This document shows positions 27,539-36,072 of a stretch of 64,000 nt of DNA, piece by piece. Both the position numbers and the translations under genes were made by a program. Source of the stretch: Ignavibacteria bacterium (GTDB lineage Bacteria; Bacteroidota; Ignavibacteria; Ignavibacteriales; Ignavibacteriaceae); contig JAUXVN010000112.1 of NCBI GenBank assembly GCA_030684555.1, forward strand, positions 124,001-188,000. The letters run 5' to 3'. The notes under the pieces are model-generated. The model ran no database searches, was not told the origin of the DNA, and worked only from the letters and a program-made list of their open reading frames with translations. Position 1 is the stretch's first letter. Every line of letters starts with the position of its first letter.

Positions 27539-28705
27539 ATGGAAGAAGTTTCAACACCTCAATTTTCAATCGATTTTACAGATACTCAAAAAAGTATCCA
27601 GGAAACAATCCGAGAGTTTACACAAAAATCTGTAAAACCTGTAATAATGGATTATGACGAAACACAGAAATTTCCTTTTGAAATTGTAAAGCAATTAGGT
27701 GAAATGGGTTTTATGGGAATCTTAATCCCCGAAGAATATGGTGGTTCAGGATTGGGTTATGTTGAGTACGCTTTAATAATTGAAGAACTGGCAAAAGTTG
27801 ATCCATCAGTCGCCCTAACTGTTGCAGCTCATAATGGATTGTGCACTAATCACATTTTTTTATTTGGTAACGAAGAACAAAAGAAAAAGTATCTTCCCGA
27901 TTTAGTCTCTGGTAAAAAAATTGGGGCATGGGGTTTAACAGAATCTTTTTCCGGAAGCGATGCAGCAAGTCTAAGAACAGTTGCCGTGCGGGATGGTGAT
28001 CATTTTGTAATTAATGGAAGCAAAACATTTACAACACACGGCACAGTAGGTGAAACCCTTGTAATAATGGCTATAACTGATAAAGAAAAAGGGAAAAAAG
28101 GAATTTCTGCATTCATACTTGAAAAAGGATTTGAAGGGCTTTACGCAAGTAAGAAAGAGAATAAACTCGGAATGCGTGCAAGTGATACAACACAACTTAC
28201 ATTTGACAATTGTAAAGTACCTATTTCAAATCTAATTGGTGTTGAAGGTGAAGGTTTTATTCAGGCAATGAAAGTATTAGAAGGTGGAAGAATTTCTATT
28301 GCAGCATTAAGCGTGGGGTTAGCCGAAGGATGTTTACAGGCAGCAATCAAGTATTCCTCCGAAAGAAAACAATTTGGTAAAGCTATTAATGAATTTCAAA
28401 GTATTCAATTTAAAATTGCAGAAATGGCAACTAATATTGAAGCCGCACGACTACTAACATTTAGAGCTGCGATTGAAAAAGATTCCGGTGTACCAATAAA
28501 TAAATCAGCTGCCATTGCAAAACTATTTGCCAGCGAAATGGCTGAAAAAGCTGCCGGTGAAGCAGTTCAAATATTTGGGGGTTATGGTTTTATAAAAGAT
28601 TTTCCGGTAGAAAAATTCTATCGTGATGTTAAACTTCTAACAATCGGTGAAGGAACTTCCGAAATTCAAAGATTGGTCATTTCACGAATATTAATTTCAG
28701 AATAG
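27539..28705 (+). CDS. Acyl-CoA dehydrogenase
   Basis: A 388-residue flavoprotein of the acyl-CoA dehydrogenase family. N-terminal helical domain about 15-125, the beta domain with GAWGLTESFSGSDAASLRT (FAD contact), and the C-terminal helical domain with YSSERKQFGKAINEFQSIQFK and the IFGGYGFIKDFPVEKFYRD motif. The catalytic glutamate of short-chain/butyryl-type enzymes is expected in the segment RDVKLLTIGEGTSEIQ. It introduces a double bond into an acyl-CoA and passes electrons to ETF. A GGAAGG-type site is lacking, but AAGGG lies 6 bases before the ATG at 27539, which I prefer over the TTG inside meaB. With the MCC-type gene next to it, isovaleryl-CoA is one candidate substrate; butyryl-CoA is the other. 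Confidence 0.88.
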   Translation: MEEVSTPQFSIDFTDTQKSIQETIREFTQKSVKPVIMDYDETQKFPFEIVKQLGEMGFMGILIPEEYGGSGLGYVEYALIIEELAKVDPSVALTVAAHNGLCTNHIFLFGNEEQKKKYLPDLVSGKKIGAWGLTESFSGSDAASLRTVAVRDGDHFVINGSKTFTTHGTVGETLVIMAITDKEKGKKGISAFILEKGFEGLYASKKENKLGMRASDTTQLTFDNCKVPISNLIGVEGEGFIQAMKVLEGGRISIAALSVGLAEGCLQAAIKYSSERKQFGKAINEFQSIQFKIAEMATNIEAARLLTFRAAIEKDSGVPINKSAAIAKLFASEMAEKAAGEAVQIFGGYGFIKDFPVEKFYRDVKLLTIGEGTSEIQRLVISRILISE

Positions 28706-28708
28706 ATT

Positions 28709-30364
28709 ATGAAAAAAATAGGCAAACAAATTTCGCAGGATGATCAATTTCTTATCAGATCGGATTATCACAAAAATTTAATACGAAAATTAAACGCCGA
28801 ACATGAGAAGATTAAATTAGGCGGTGGTAAGTCCGCGATCGAAAAACATAAAGCTAAAGGCAAATTGACTGCGCGGGAAAGAATTGCTCTATTAATTGAC
28901 AAAAATTCTTCATTTATCGAGATCAATTCATTTGCAGCATTTGAGATGTATGAAGAATATGGTGGCGCTCCTTCTTCTGGTACTATATTCGGCATTGGAA
29001 AAATTCATAATCGCGATTGTGTAATTGTAGCAAATGACGCAACTGTTAAAGCCGGAGCGTGGTTTCCAATTACAGCAAAAAAGAATTTGCGGGCACAAGA
29101 GATTTCTTTAGAAAACAACTTACCAATAGTTTATCTTGTTGACAGCGCTGGAGTATTCCTACCTTTGCAAGATGAAATTTTTCCTGATAAAGAACATTTC
29201 GGAAGAATTTTCCGAAATAATGCAATTATGTCTGCAAGAGGAATTCCACAATTAGCCGCAATAATGGGTCCTTGTGTTGCAGGGGGCGCATACTTACCAA
29301 TTATGAGCGATGAAGCACTTATAGTTCAGGGTGAAGGTTCTGTTTTCCTCGCTGGAGCGCATCTTGTAAAAGCTGCTATCGGTGAAGTAATTGATAATGA
29401 AAAACTCGGTGGTGCAAAAGTGCAGTCAAATGTATCTGGAGTAACTGACTATTTGATGAACAATGATGAAGAATGTTTAGAGCAAATTCGTTCATTGATT
29501 GATAAATATGGTTCTAACCAAACTGCAGGATTTAATAAAACAGATTCAAATCCCCCTCACTTCCCTATCTCTGAATTATATGGGCTTTTTCCTGAAGATC
29601 CAATCAAACAATACGATACTTACGAAATTTTAGCACGGATAGTTGACAATTCAGAAATTGATGAATATAAAGCAGGTTATGGAAAATCACTTATCACAGC
29701 ATATGCTCGCATAGATGGATGGGCAGTTGGAATAATTGCAAATCAACGTACATTAATTAAAACTGAAACCGGTGAAATGCAAGTTGGTGGTGTTATTTAT
29801 TCAGACAGTGCAGATAAAGCTGCTCGTTTTATTATGAATTGTAACCAGAAGAAAATCCCTCTCCTCTTTTTACAAGATGTTACTGGATTTATGGTTGGCA
29901 GCCGCGCTGAGCATGGCGGAATAATTAAAGACGGAGCGAAAATGGTTAATGCTGTTGCCAACTCTGTCGTTCCAAAAATAACAATTGTAATGGGGAACAG
30001 TTTTGGTGCCGGCAATTACGCAATGTGCGGTAAAGCTTACGATCCAAGATTTATCTTTGCTTTACCAAACGCTAAAATAGCAGTAATGGGAGGTACTCAG
30101 GCAAGTAATGTACTGCTGGATATTAAATTAAATCAATCAAAGAAGAGCGGCAAAGAATTATCCGAACAGGAAAAAACAAAACTCTTAAATGATATTTTAA
30201 CTTCTTATTATGATAAGAGTAATCCTTTATATGCAGCCGCCAGATTATGGATTGATGAGATTATTGATCCAACAAAAATTCGAGAATATGTTTCTATGGC
30301 AATAAGAGTCGCAAATAATAATCCGAATATTGCTGATTTCAAACTTGGTGTAATTCAAACTTAG
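28709..30364 (+). CDS. Acyl-CoA carboxylase carboxyltransferase (MCC beta-type)
   Basis: A 551-residue carboxyltransferase subunit of a biotin-dependent acyl-CoA carboxylase. The region YLVDSAGVFLPLQDEIFPDK followed by HFGRIFRNNAIMSARGI is characteristic of the methylcrotonyl/geranyl-CoA carboxylase beta group rather than the propionyl-CoA group, which has GARIQEG here. MGPCVAGGAYLPIMSDEALI forms an oxyanion-hole region and GNSFGAGNYAMCGKAYDPRF lies in the second half. The biotin carboxylase and biotin carrier subunits are not in the window. Preceded by an acyl-CoA dehydrogenase with 3 bases between, so a leucine-type branched acyl-CoA degradation step is plausible; the exact substrate is inference. 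Confidence 0.88.
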   Translation: MKKIGKQISQDDQFLIRSDYHKNLIRKLNAEHEKIKLGGGKSAIEKHKAKGKLTARERIALLIDKNSSFIEINSFAAFEMYEEYGGAPSSGTIFGIGKIHNRDCVIVANDATVKAGAWFPITAKKNLRAQEISLENNLPIVYLVDSAGVFLPLQDEIFPDKEHFGRIFRNNAIMSARGIPQLAAIMGPCVAGGAYLPIMSDEALIVQGEGSVFLAGAHLVKAAIGEVIDNEKLGGAKVQSNVSGVTDYLMNNDEECLEQIRSLIDKYGSNQTAGFNKTDSNPPHFPISELYGLFPEDPIKQYDTYEILARIVDNSEIDEYKAGYGKSLITAYARIDGWAVGIIANQRTLIKTETGEMQVGGVIYSDSADKAARFIMNCNQKKIPLLFLQDVTGFMVGSRAEHGGIIKDGAKMVNAVANSVVPKITIVMGNSFGAGNYAMCGKAYDPRFIFALPNAKIAVMGGTQASNVLLDIKLNQSKKSGKELSEQEKTKLLNDILTSYYDKSNPLYAAARLWIDEIIDPTKIREYVSMAIRVANNNPNIADFKLGVIQT

Positions 30365-30459
30365 GAGAGATTATAGTATTATTTTATCCTTTTGAAAAAT
30401 CTATAAATCAAAAATTATTTTGTCTATCTAAGAATAAAAAGACCGCTGTAATTTTAGGT

Positions 30460-31089
30460 TTGATAATACAATTCCTAATTGTTACATCGTCCAATTTTTC
30501 ACAGAGTAAACTTCAAAAAAACGTAGAAATTATTTCAACTTATATTATTGAAGCAAATAAAAACAGTAAAACCGTATATGAACAACTTGATTCAATTTAT
30601 TCTTTTGCATTACGAATAAATAATTTTGATATTAGTGAAACTCTACTCTCACTAACTTTTGCAACAATTCCTTATAACTCAATCCCAATAACTACCCCAC
30701 TCTTAAAGATTAATATTAACTATCCAATTATTTCGGCAGATGAGGAAATTTTCCAGAAAAAAAACAAGTACCTTCCGAAATATTTATTTATTGATTCTCC
30801 TCAAACTGACTTTGGTGACAAAGATAAACTTGCACATTTCTTTGGAAGCGCATTCGTTAGATACAACAGTCTATTTTTTGATTTGACCCCTCTAATTGGT
30901 TATTTTGTAGAAGTTTTTGAAGAAAGTTTTGTAATGAATGCTTCTATCGATGAGCGTGATCTAATAGTAAATAAACTTGGTTCAAAATTCGGGGGTGAAT
31001 TAATTCAAGACAAAAATCAAATGCCCTCGAAACAGTTTTTATTCTACTCATTTAACAAATTGATGATAACAACATGTCTAGCATTTTAA
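30460..31089 (+). CDS. Putative exported protein with DK-x-x-HF motif; start uncertain
   Basis: A protein of at least 209 residues that I cannot name. The C-terminal half contains DKDKLAHFFGSAFVRYN, then GYFVEVFEESF and SIDERDLIVNKLGSKFGGEL. This DK..HF / G...EVFEE / D...N..G pattern recalls YfiM/DUF2279 and VanZ-like proteins, but only loosely. The TTG at 30460 is the first conventional start, but the frame is open back into the previous gene and the upstream residues KNKKTAVILGLIIQFLIVTSS look like the true basic-plus-hydrophobic signal region. A strong AGGAG at 30363-30367 stands before ATA/ATT codons rather than ATG, GTG or TTG. The 3' end overlaps the sigma-54 regulator by 16 bases. Confidence 0.5.
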   Translation: MIIQFLIVTSSNFSQSKLQKNVEIISTYIIEANKNSKTVYEQLDSIYSFALRINNFDISETLLSLTFATIPYNSIPITTPLLKININYPIISADEEIFQKKNKYLPKYLFIDSPQTDFGDKDKLAHFFGSAFVRYNSLFFDLTPLIGYFVEVFEESFVMNASIDERDLIVNKLGSKFGGELIQDKNQMPSKQFLFYSFNKLMITTCLAF

Positions 31090-32429
31090 TAATTGATGAT
31101 GAAGTTCAAATCTGTGAAAGCATAAAATTTATTCTCGAATATGAAGATTATTCGGTTGATTATGTAACTCGAGGCTTAGAAGGTTTATCTCAGCTCAAAG
31201 AAAAAGAATACGCTACTATTTTACTCGACATTCAGATGCCCGATGTTAACGGTTTTGAAGTTTTAAAAAAGGCAAAAGAATATAATCCGTTTCTAAATAT
31301 TATAATCATTTCCGCATTTGGTAGTGTACAGAATGCTATTTCTGCAACAAAACTTGGTGCTTTTGATTTTATCGAAAAACCGATTGACCGCGATAAACTT
31401 CTGATTACAGTTCGCAATGCCGTAAAGCAGTTTAATCTGATCAAAGAAAATGCTGAAATGAAACAAGCATTTAACCCAGATGATCTTTTAATCGGAAACT
31501 CCAAAGCAATGAGGAAAATCAAGGAGTTAATTGAAAAAGTTGCCCCAACTGATGCACGAATTCTAATAACAGGTGAAAATGGAACAGGCAAAGAATTAGT
31601 TGCAAGGTCACTTCACCAAAAAAGTGAAAGAAGTGAAAAACCTTTTATTGATGTTAATTGTGCAGCAATCCCAAATGAGTTAATCGAATCAGAATTATTT
31701 GGTCATGAAAGAGGTTCTTTTACAGGTGCTTCGCAGCAACGAATCGGCAAATTTGAACTTGCTAATAAAGGAACATTGTTTCTTGATGAAATCGGTGACA
31801 TGAGTTTACAAGCGCAGGCTAAAGTTCTTAGAGCAATTGAAGATGGTCGCATTGAACGTGTCGGTGGTTCAAAAAAAATTGATGTTAATGTTAGAATTGT
31901 CTCTGCAACAAACAAAAATCTCGCCGATGAAATTGAAAAAGGAAATTTTCGAGAAGATTTATTTCATAGATTGAATGTAATACCGATAGAGATTCCCCCA
32001 TTGCGTGAAAGATTAGAAGACATTCCTGAAATAGTTGATGTAATAGCAAAAGAAATTGCAAATCGCTATAAAAAACTTGCTCCCGTTTTTAGCGAAGATG
32101 CATTAGCAATCTTTAAAGGATTATCGTGGAAAGGTAATATCCGTGAACTGAGAAATGTTGTGGAACGTATTATTATAATTGTAAACAATAATCCGATAGA
32201 GCGAAAGGATATTGATTTCTTGCTTCCGAACGAAAAGCTTTCAATTGACACATTAATTGATGGTAGTAACTCTTTCCAGGATTTCAAAGAAAAAGCAGAA
32301 CGTGCATTCATTTTAAAACAACTTGAACTAAATGGGTGGAACATCAGTAAAACAGCAGAGTTACTGGAGATTCAAAGAAGTCATTTATACAATAAAATGA
32401 AAAAGTATGAAATTGAAAAAGGAGAATAA
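31074..32429 (+). CDS. NtrC-type sigma-54-dependent response regulator
   Basis: A 451-residue activator with three domains. The receiver (1-120) has the acidic pair in IIDDE and the phosphoacceptor in ILLDIQMPD (Asp near 53). The AAA+ domain (about 140-375) has Walker A GENGTGKE, the sigma-54 contact loop ERGSFTGA and Walker B GTLFLDEIGD. A Fis-type helix-turn-helix (NISKTAELLEIQRSHLYNKM) ends the protein. It should activate sigma-54 promoters when phosphorylated. The contact loop reads GSFTGA instead of the usual GAFTGA. No histidine kinase is adjacent; the PAS/GAF kinase at 2855-5230 is a possible partner but nothing in the sequence links them. Its ATG lies within the end of the preceding gene. 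Confidence 0.92.
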   Translation: MSSILIIDDEVQICESIKFILEYEDYSVDYVTRGLEGLSQLKEKEYATILLDIQMPDVNGFEVLKKAKEYNPFLNIIIISAFGSVQNAISATKLGAFDFIEKPIDRDKLLITVRNAVKQFNLIKENAEMKQAFNPDDLLIGNSKAMRKIKELIEKVAPTDARILITGENGTGKELVARSLHQKSERSEKPFIDVNCAAIPNELIESELFGHERGSFTGASQQRIGKFELANKGTLFLDEIGDMSLQAQAKVLRAIEDGRIERVGGSKKIDVNVRIVSATNKNLADEIEKGNFREDLFHRLNVIPIEIPPLRERLEDIPEIVDVIAKEIANRYKKLAPVFSEDALAIFKGLSWKGNIRELRNVVERIIIIVNNNPIERKDIDFLLPNEKLSIDTLIDGSNSFQDFKEKAERAFILKQLELNGWNISKTAELLEIQRSHLYNKMKKYEIEKGE

Positions 32430-32430
32430 G

Positions 32431-32769
32431 ATGACTGAAACAATTTTTTCTAAAATTATAAGAAAAGAAATTCCGGCAAAAATCGTTTATGAAACTGACA
32501 CCATACTTGCGTTTCATGATATTCATCCGAAAGCACCAATTCATATATTGATTATTCCAAAAATTGAAATCCCGAGTGTAAGAGAATTAGCAAGCAGGGA
32601 GCACGCCTTTCTTCTCGGAGACTTATTTGATGCTGCCAATAAAATAGCTGAAATTTTTGGTGTAAAAGAGAAAGGATTCCGTCTAATTTTTAACTGTGGT
32701 CCGGATGGGGGTCAAGAAGTTTATCACTTACATATGCACTTATTAGCCGGGAAAAAATTAGGTTTCTAG
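32431..32769 (+). CDS. HIT family protein (HINT-like nucleotide hydrolase)
   Basis: A 112-residue histidine-triad protein, the standard HINT length. The N terminus TIFSKIIRKEIPAKIVYE and the FHDIHPKAPIHILIIPK strand are typical, and the triad is in EVYHLHMHLLAGK (H-L-H-M-H). HINT proteins hydrolyse purine nucleoside phosphoramidates and adenylates. The ATG at 32431 is chosen because GGAG stands 6 bases upstream; the longer frame would begin within the regulator gene. It is the last gene of the plus-strand run and is followed by a strong terminator. Confidence 0.92.
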   Translation: MTETIFSKIIRKEIPAKIVYETDTILAFHDIHPKAPIHILIIPKIEIPSVRELASREHAFLLGDLFDAANKIAEIFGVKEKGFRLIFNCGPDGGQEVYHLHMHLLAGKKLGF

Positions 32770-32793
32770 TTCACTTAATATATTGAATTAATT

Positions 32794-32832
32794 AAAAAGC
32801 CATCAGGATATTTATAACTCTGATGGCTTTTT
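32794..32832. terminator. Bidirectional intrinsic terminator
   Basis: AAAAAGCCATCAG at 32794-32806 pairs perfectly with CTGATGGCTTTTT at 32820-32832 around a 13-base loop. The A-tract and T-tract make it work for both strands: it ends the HIT gene on the plus strand and the respiratory operon on the minus strand. Confidence 0.9.
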
Positions 32833-32866
32833 CAATTTCACAACAATTATATTTGCGGCTTAATTT

Positions 32867-34213
32867 CTAGTATTTCTTCACTTCTTCCAAAACATATTTT
32901 GCTACAGCCTTAGCTTCATTTGGTTTCAAACCTTGAGAAGGCATTGGGGGGAAAGCTGGATCCACTTTTACAGGATTGTTTATAAATTGAACCAACTTAT
33001 CTACATTCCCTTCATACTTAACCAAAACATCCTTATGAGCTGGACCAACAAGCTTTTTATCAAATTGATGACATGCTGCACACTTGGTGGCATAAATATC
33101 CGCGCCACTTATCGCACCAATTCCACCTGCTGATGTTTTAAGTTCTTTAAGAGATTTTTCAAAATCTGCGGTAAGTACAACCGAATGTTTTTTAGTAGAA
33201 TTATTTAATCCAATCTGATCAGATATTACAAAAAATATGAGTGTAAAGAGAACAAGAATAAAAACCCAACCGGAAAATCTGACATGATTATTCTTGATCA
33301 TATCGTAGAGAAGATGAAAAACAAGAAATAATATAAACAGCCCCGTTAGCACAAAACCAAATAATGATGTTGATAATGCTGCAGATGGTAAAGCAAAAAT
33401 ATTAAGTAAAGCAACAAATGGTAAAACAACTGCATTTATAAGCGTATGAGTTAGAGCTGTCTTTTTTACAAAATCAGAATAATCCTTTGGTAAATCTTTT
33501 ATTCCACCTTCCCAGAAAAAGAAATTGAACAATACCAAAGCACCTGTTATTAAAAATGAACCAATAAGAAAATGAATCCATTTTAGAAATATTTCCCATG
33601 ATGTGAACAGTAGCAAAATACCACTTTTCGCTCCCCAAGTTTCTGACGAAAGAGCTGCAGTCAATCCGGCTATATAAAAATAAGTAGCGATATAAAGGAA
33701 AATAATTCCCCATAAACCGCTTTTATCATTAACTACTTCTGCCCTTTTTGAATATGATTTAAACTGTTGTTTTAAATCTTCATTTGCGTTTGATTCATTT
33801 GTAACAGCTTTAAACATATCTTTGAAGGTTATTGAATATCGGTAAACATAAATGTAAACGAGTCCGCTGGTCATGGAAATCAATGAAACCATTAAATACC
33901 AGACTGATGGAGATTGAGTAGTATGTAGTAATTGTGTAAAGATTAATATTAAAGCAAGTATGGGAACTATTCCTAAGATAACTCCGGTACTTTTATTAAC
34001 TGTACAAATTTCAATTATATCTTTTGAAAAACGGGTAAAATTTGAATTATCCTCTTTTATTCCTCTTCTTTTATAGATAAGTGATAAAGTTGAACCTCCC
34101 AAAACAATGCTAATAAACGGAAGGAAAAGAAATAGAATTAAAAGAGTCATATAATGCAGTAATGCAATATGCTCGGCAGATTGAGGAAGAACTAACTTAT
34201 CTAAAAATTCCAT
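32867..34213 (-). CDS. Polytopic membrane protein with C-terminal cytochrome c domain
   Basis: A 448-residue protein of two parts. Residues 1-330 contain about nine hydrophobic segments with no family name I can give with certainty. Residues about 355-448 form a class I cytochrome c domain with one heme site, CAACH (near 375), a distal methionine candidate in FPPMPSQGLK, and a C-terminal helix (AKAVAKYVLEEVKKY). It is the last gene of the ACIII/oxidase locus, 24 bases after ctaB, so it most likely carries electrons within this chain, to or from the oxidase. The CtaC subunit here has no cytochrome c domain of its own, and this protein could supply it. That role is inference from position. Confidence 0.75.
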   Translation of the reverse strand: MEFLDKLVLPQSAEHIALLHYMTLLILFLFLPFISIVLGGSTLSLIYKRRGIKEDNSNFTRFSKDIIEICTVNKSTGVILGIVPILALILIFTQLLHTTQSPSVWYLMVSLISMTSGLVYIYVYRYSITFKDMFKAVTNESNANEDLKQQFKSYSKRAEVVNDKSGLWGIIFLYIATYFYIAGLTAALSSETWGAKSGILLLFTSWEIFLKWIHFLIGSFLITGALVLFNFFFWEGGIKDLPKDYSDFVKKTALTHTLINAVVLPFVALLNIFALPSAALSTSLFGFVLTGLFILFLVFHLLYDMIKNNHVRFSGWVFILVLFTLIFFVISDQIGLNNSTKKHSVVLTADFEKSLKELKTSAGGIGAISGADIYATKCAACHQFDKKLVGPAHKDVLVKYEGNVDKLVQFINNPVKVDPAFPPMPSQGLKPNEAKAVAKYVLEEVKKY

Positions 34214-34237
34214 TTATGTTTTACCTTTTATTTTCAA

Positions 34238-35110
34238 TTATAAAAAAATGAAAAGTCTCTCAATAGAAACAGACAACATTATATAAATAACGAATAAATT
34301 TATTTCTCTGAACGCATATTTAAATTCTATTCTTTCAACATCTTTACTTAAAAGATGTGAGACTTTATATATTAACCATACAGCAGCCGCGATAATAACA
34401 AAACTTGCGTAAGAAATTTTAATCACATTGAATAAAGGAAGTAGAAAACTTGTAACTGCAACAGCGAATGTCCATATAAATGTGATTCTTGCAAGCTGCT
34501 CTTTGGAGAAAATTTGAGTCAATGTCGGAAAACCAGCTTCTTCATAATCTTTTCCGAAGACCAATAGTAGCAGCCAGAAGTGCGGTATTTGCCAGATAAA
34601 AAAGAAGAAAGCGATTAAAATTATTTGTGGGTCAAATATATTTCCACCACCGGCAACCCATCCAACTACAGGAGGAATTGCACCGATCAATGAACCTGGA
34701 ATAATTGCTAAAGCTGTCCTTTTTTTAAGAGGTGTATAAACACCATTGTACCAGAATAAAGCAAGCAATCCGAGTAATGCTGGAAGCAGACCTGATGCAA
34801 TTAGTAATATTAAAAATCCTGATAGAAAAAGAAGAGTAAACAAAATCAATACTTCTTTTTCAGAAATTAATTTTGCAGGGATTGGTCGAGATTTCGTCCG
34901 TTCCATTTTTGCATCAGTGTCTCTTTCCTGGTAGTGATTCAGTACTGCTGATGAACAAGCAAGCAGAAGAATTCCTAAAGTTGGAAGTATTAATCCTAAT
35001 GAAATACCTCCCGATGCAAGGATATAACCAAAAGAAGTCGTAATCATCACAAAGGATGTTATTCTGATTTTGGTCAGTTCAAGGATAATATGTAAATAAT
35101 TTCTCTTCAA
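34238..35110 (-). CDS. ctaB: Protoheme IX farnesyltransferase (heme O synthase)
   Basis: A 290-residue UbiA-superfamily membrane prenyltransferase with about nine helices. The first Asp-rich motif NHYQERDTDAKMERTKSRP is the diagnostic CtaB/CyoE signature, and the GAIPPVVGW stretch after the second loop is also typical. It farnesylates heme B to heme O, the precursor of heme A for the adjacent oxidase. A heme A synthase (ctaA) is not present in the window. The start is TTG at 35110, 2 bases after the ctaC stop, with no clear ribosome site, which suggests translation coupled to ctaC. Confidence 0.93.
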   Translation of the reverse strand: MKRNYLHIILELTKIRITSFVMITTSFGYILASGGISLGLILPTLGILLLACSSAVLNHYQERDTDAKMERTKSRPIPAKLISEKEVLILFTLLFLSGFLILLIASGLLPALLGLLALFWYNGVYTPLKKRTALAIIPGSLIGAIPPVVGWVAGGGNIFDPQIILIAFFFFIWQIPHFWLLLLVFGKDYEEAGFPTLTQIFSKEQLARITFIWTFAVAVTSFLLPLFNVIKISYASFVIIAAAVWLIYKVSHLLSKDVERIEFKYAFREINLFVIYIMLSVSIERLFIFL

Positions 35111-35112
35111 AC

Positions 35113-35757
35113 TTATTTTATGCTTGTTGTATCAGTCAATGTAGTATTCATTTTATTTGTCGCATCAGTAAACCAACTATTAAACTCATTCTCCGGCATT
35201 ATAACAACTTTTGAATACATGTAAGAATGCTGCAAACCACAATACTCTGCACAAGCAATATCGAATGAACCTGTATTCTCAGCTTTGAACCATAAAAAGT
35301 TTTCTCGATTTGGAATTACATCTCTTTTTATTCTTAGTGCAGGAATATAAAATGAATGATTTACATCTACAGAGACTAAATCAATTTTTACCGGTTTATT
35401 TACAGGGACGTATAATGTATCTGATTTCAGTCCATTATCATATTCATAAGTCCATTTCCACATTTGCCCAGTAGATTTAACAACCATGGAATCTTCAGGT
35501 GGATTGGATAAATCCTGATATCCCATCCAGCCAAAATAAAACATTGCCAATGTTAGAAGAACAGGAATTAGAGTCCATATAATTTCAAGAGGTAAATTTC
35601 CATGAATATTAACAGCTTTAACTTGTTTTTTTCTATTATACTTAATGACAAAGAAAACCATTAAAAATGAAATTACTACAAGTAGAGCAAAGGAAATCCC
35701 TACTATAAACCAAAAAGCAAAATCTACCGACTCAGCGTATGTTGAATTTGGAAACAT
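35113..35757 (-). CDS. ctaC: Cytochrome c oxidase subunit II
   Basis: A 214-residue subunit with two N-terminal transmembrane helices and a periplasmic cupredoxin domain. The Cu-A ligands are visible: the histidine in VDVNHSFYIPALRIK, and CAEYCGLQHSYM, which supplies two cysteines, the glutamate, a histidine and the methionine. There is no CxxCH, so this is an aa3-type subunit and not a caa3-type fusion with cytochrome c. Electrons must therefore reach Cu-A from another cytochrome, and three separate c-type domains are coded in the same locus. It starts 12 bases after ctaF. Confidence 0.93.
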   Translation of the reverse strand: MFPNSTYAESVDFAFWFIVGISFALLVVISFLMVFFVIKYNRKKQVKAVNIHGNLPLEIIWTLIPVLLTLAMFYFGWMGYQDLSNPPEDSMVVKSTGQMWKWTYEYDNGLKSDTLYVPVNKPVKIDLVSVDVNHSFYIPALRIKRDVIPNRENFLWFKAENTGSFDIACAEYCGLQHSYMYSKVVIMPENEFNSWFTDATNKMNTTLTDTTSIK

Positions 35758-35769
35758 CTGATTTTCCCT

Positions 35770-36063
35770 TTACATAAAACTATAATCTGCAAAAAGTAAA
35801 ACAAAAGAAATCAATAAAAAGAGTAATGCAACTCCAACAAAAATTGAAAATACTTTTGATTCACTTTTCAAGTGCATAAATATTGTTAATACTAAATATG
35901 ATTTAATGCTTGCAATCAGCAATGCTGTTGCAACAGTCAATCCGCCGAAATCAATTCCGGCAACCGCAACCGTTACACCGGTTAAAATGAGCAGTGCCAA
36001 CCAAACTATTATATAAATTCCGTAATGCGGTGTATGTTTTTCGCTATGTGAATGATTTTCCAT
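35770..36063 (-). CDS. ctaF: Cytochrome c oxidase subunit IV-type small protein
   Basis: A 97-residue membrane protein with three hydrophobic helices (IYIIVWLALLILTGVTVAVA, ATALLIASIKSYLVLTIFMH and VGVALLFLLISFVLLFADY). The histidine-rich cytoplasmic N terminus and the KSYLVLTIFMHLKSE stretch match prokaryotic COX4 proteins of aa3/caa3 oxidases. Its position between ctaE and ctaC supports this. It is thought to stabilise the oxidase and has no redox centre. Confidence 0.88.
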   Translation of the reverse strand: MENHSHSEKHTPHYGIYIIVWLALLILTGVTVAVAGIDFGGLTVATALLIASIKSYLVLTIFMHLKSESKVFSIFVGVALLFLLISFVLLFADYSFM

Positions 36064-36072
36064 AAAAATTCC

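Noticed and set aside
31232-31591. 119-codon minus-strand frame inside the sigma-54 regulator
   Set aside because: Antisense shadow of the receiver and AAA+ domains.
35113-35757. caa3-type subunit II
   Set aside because: No CxxCH motif and the protein ends shortly after the Cu-A domain, so it is aa3-type.
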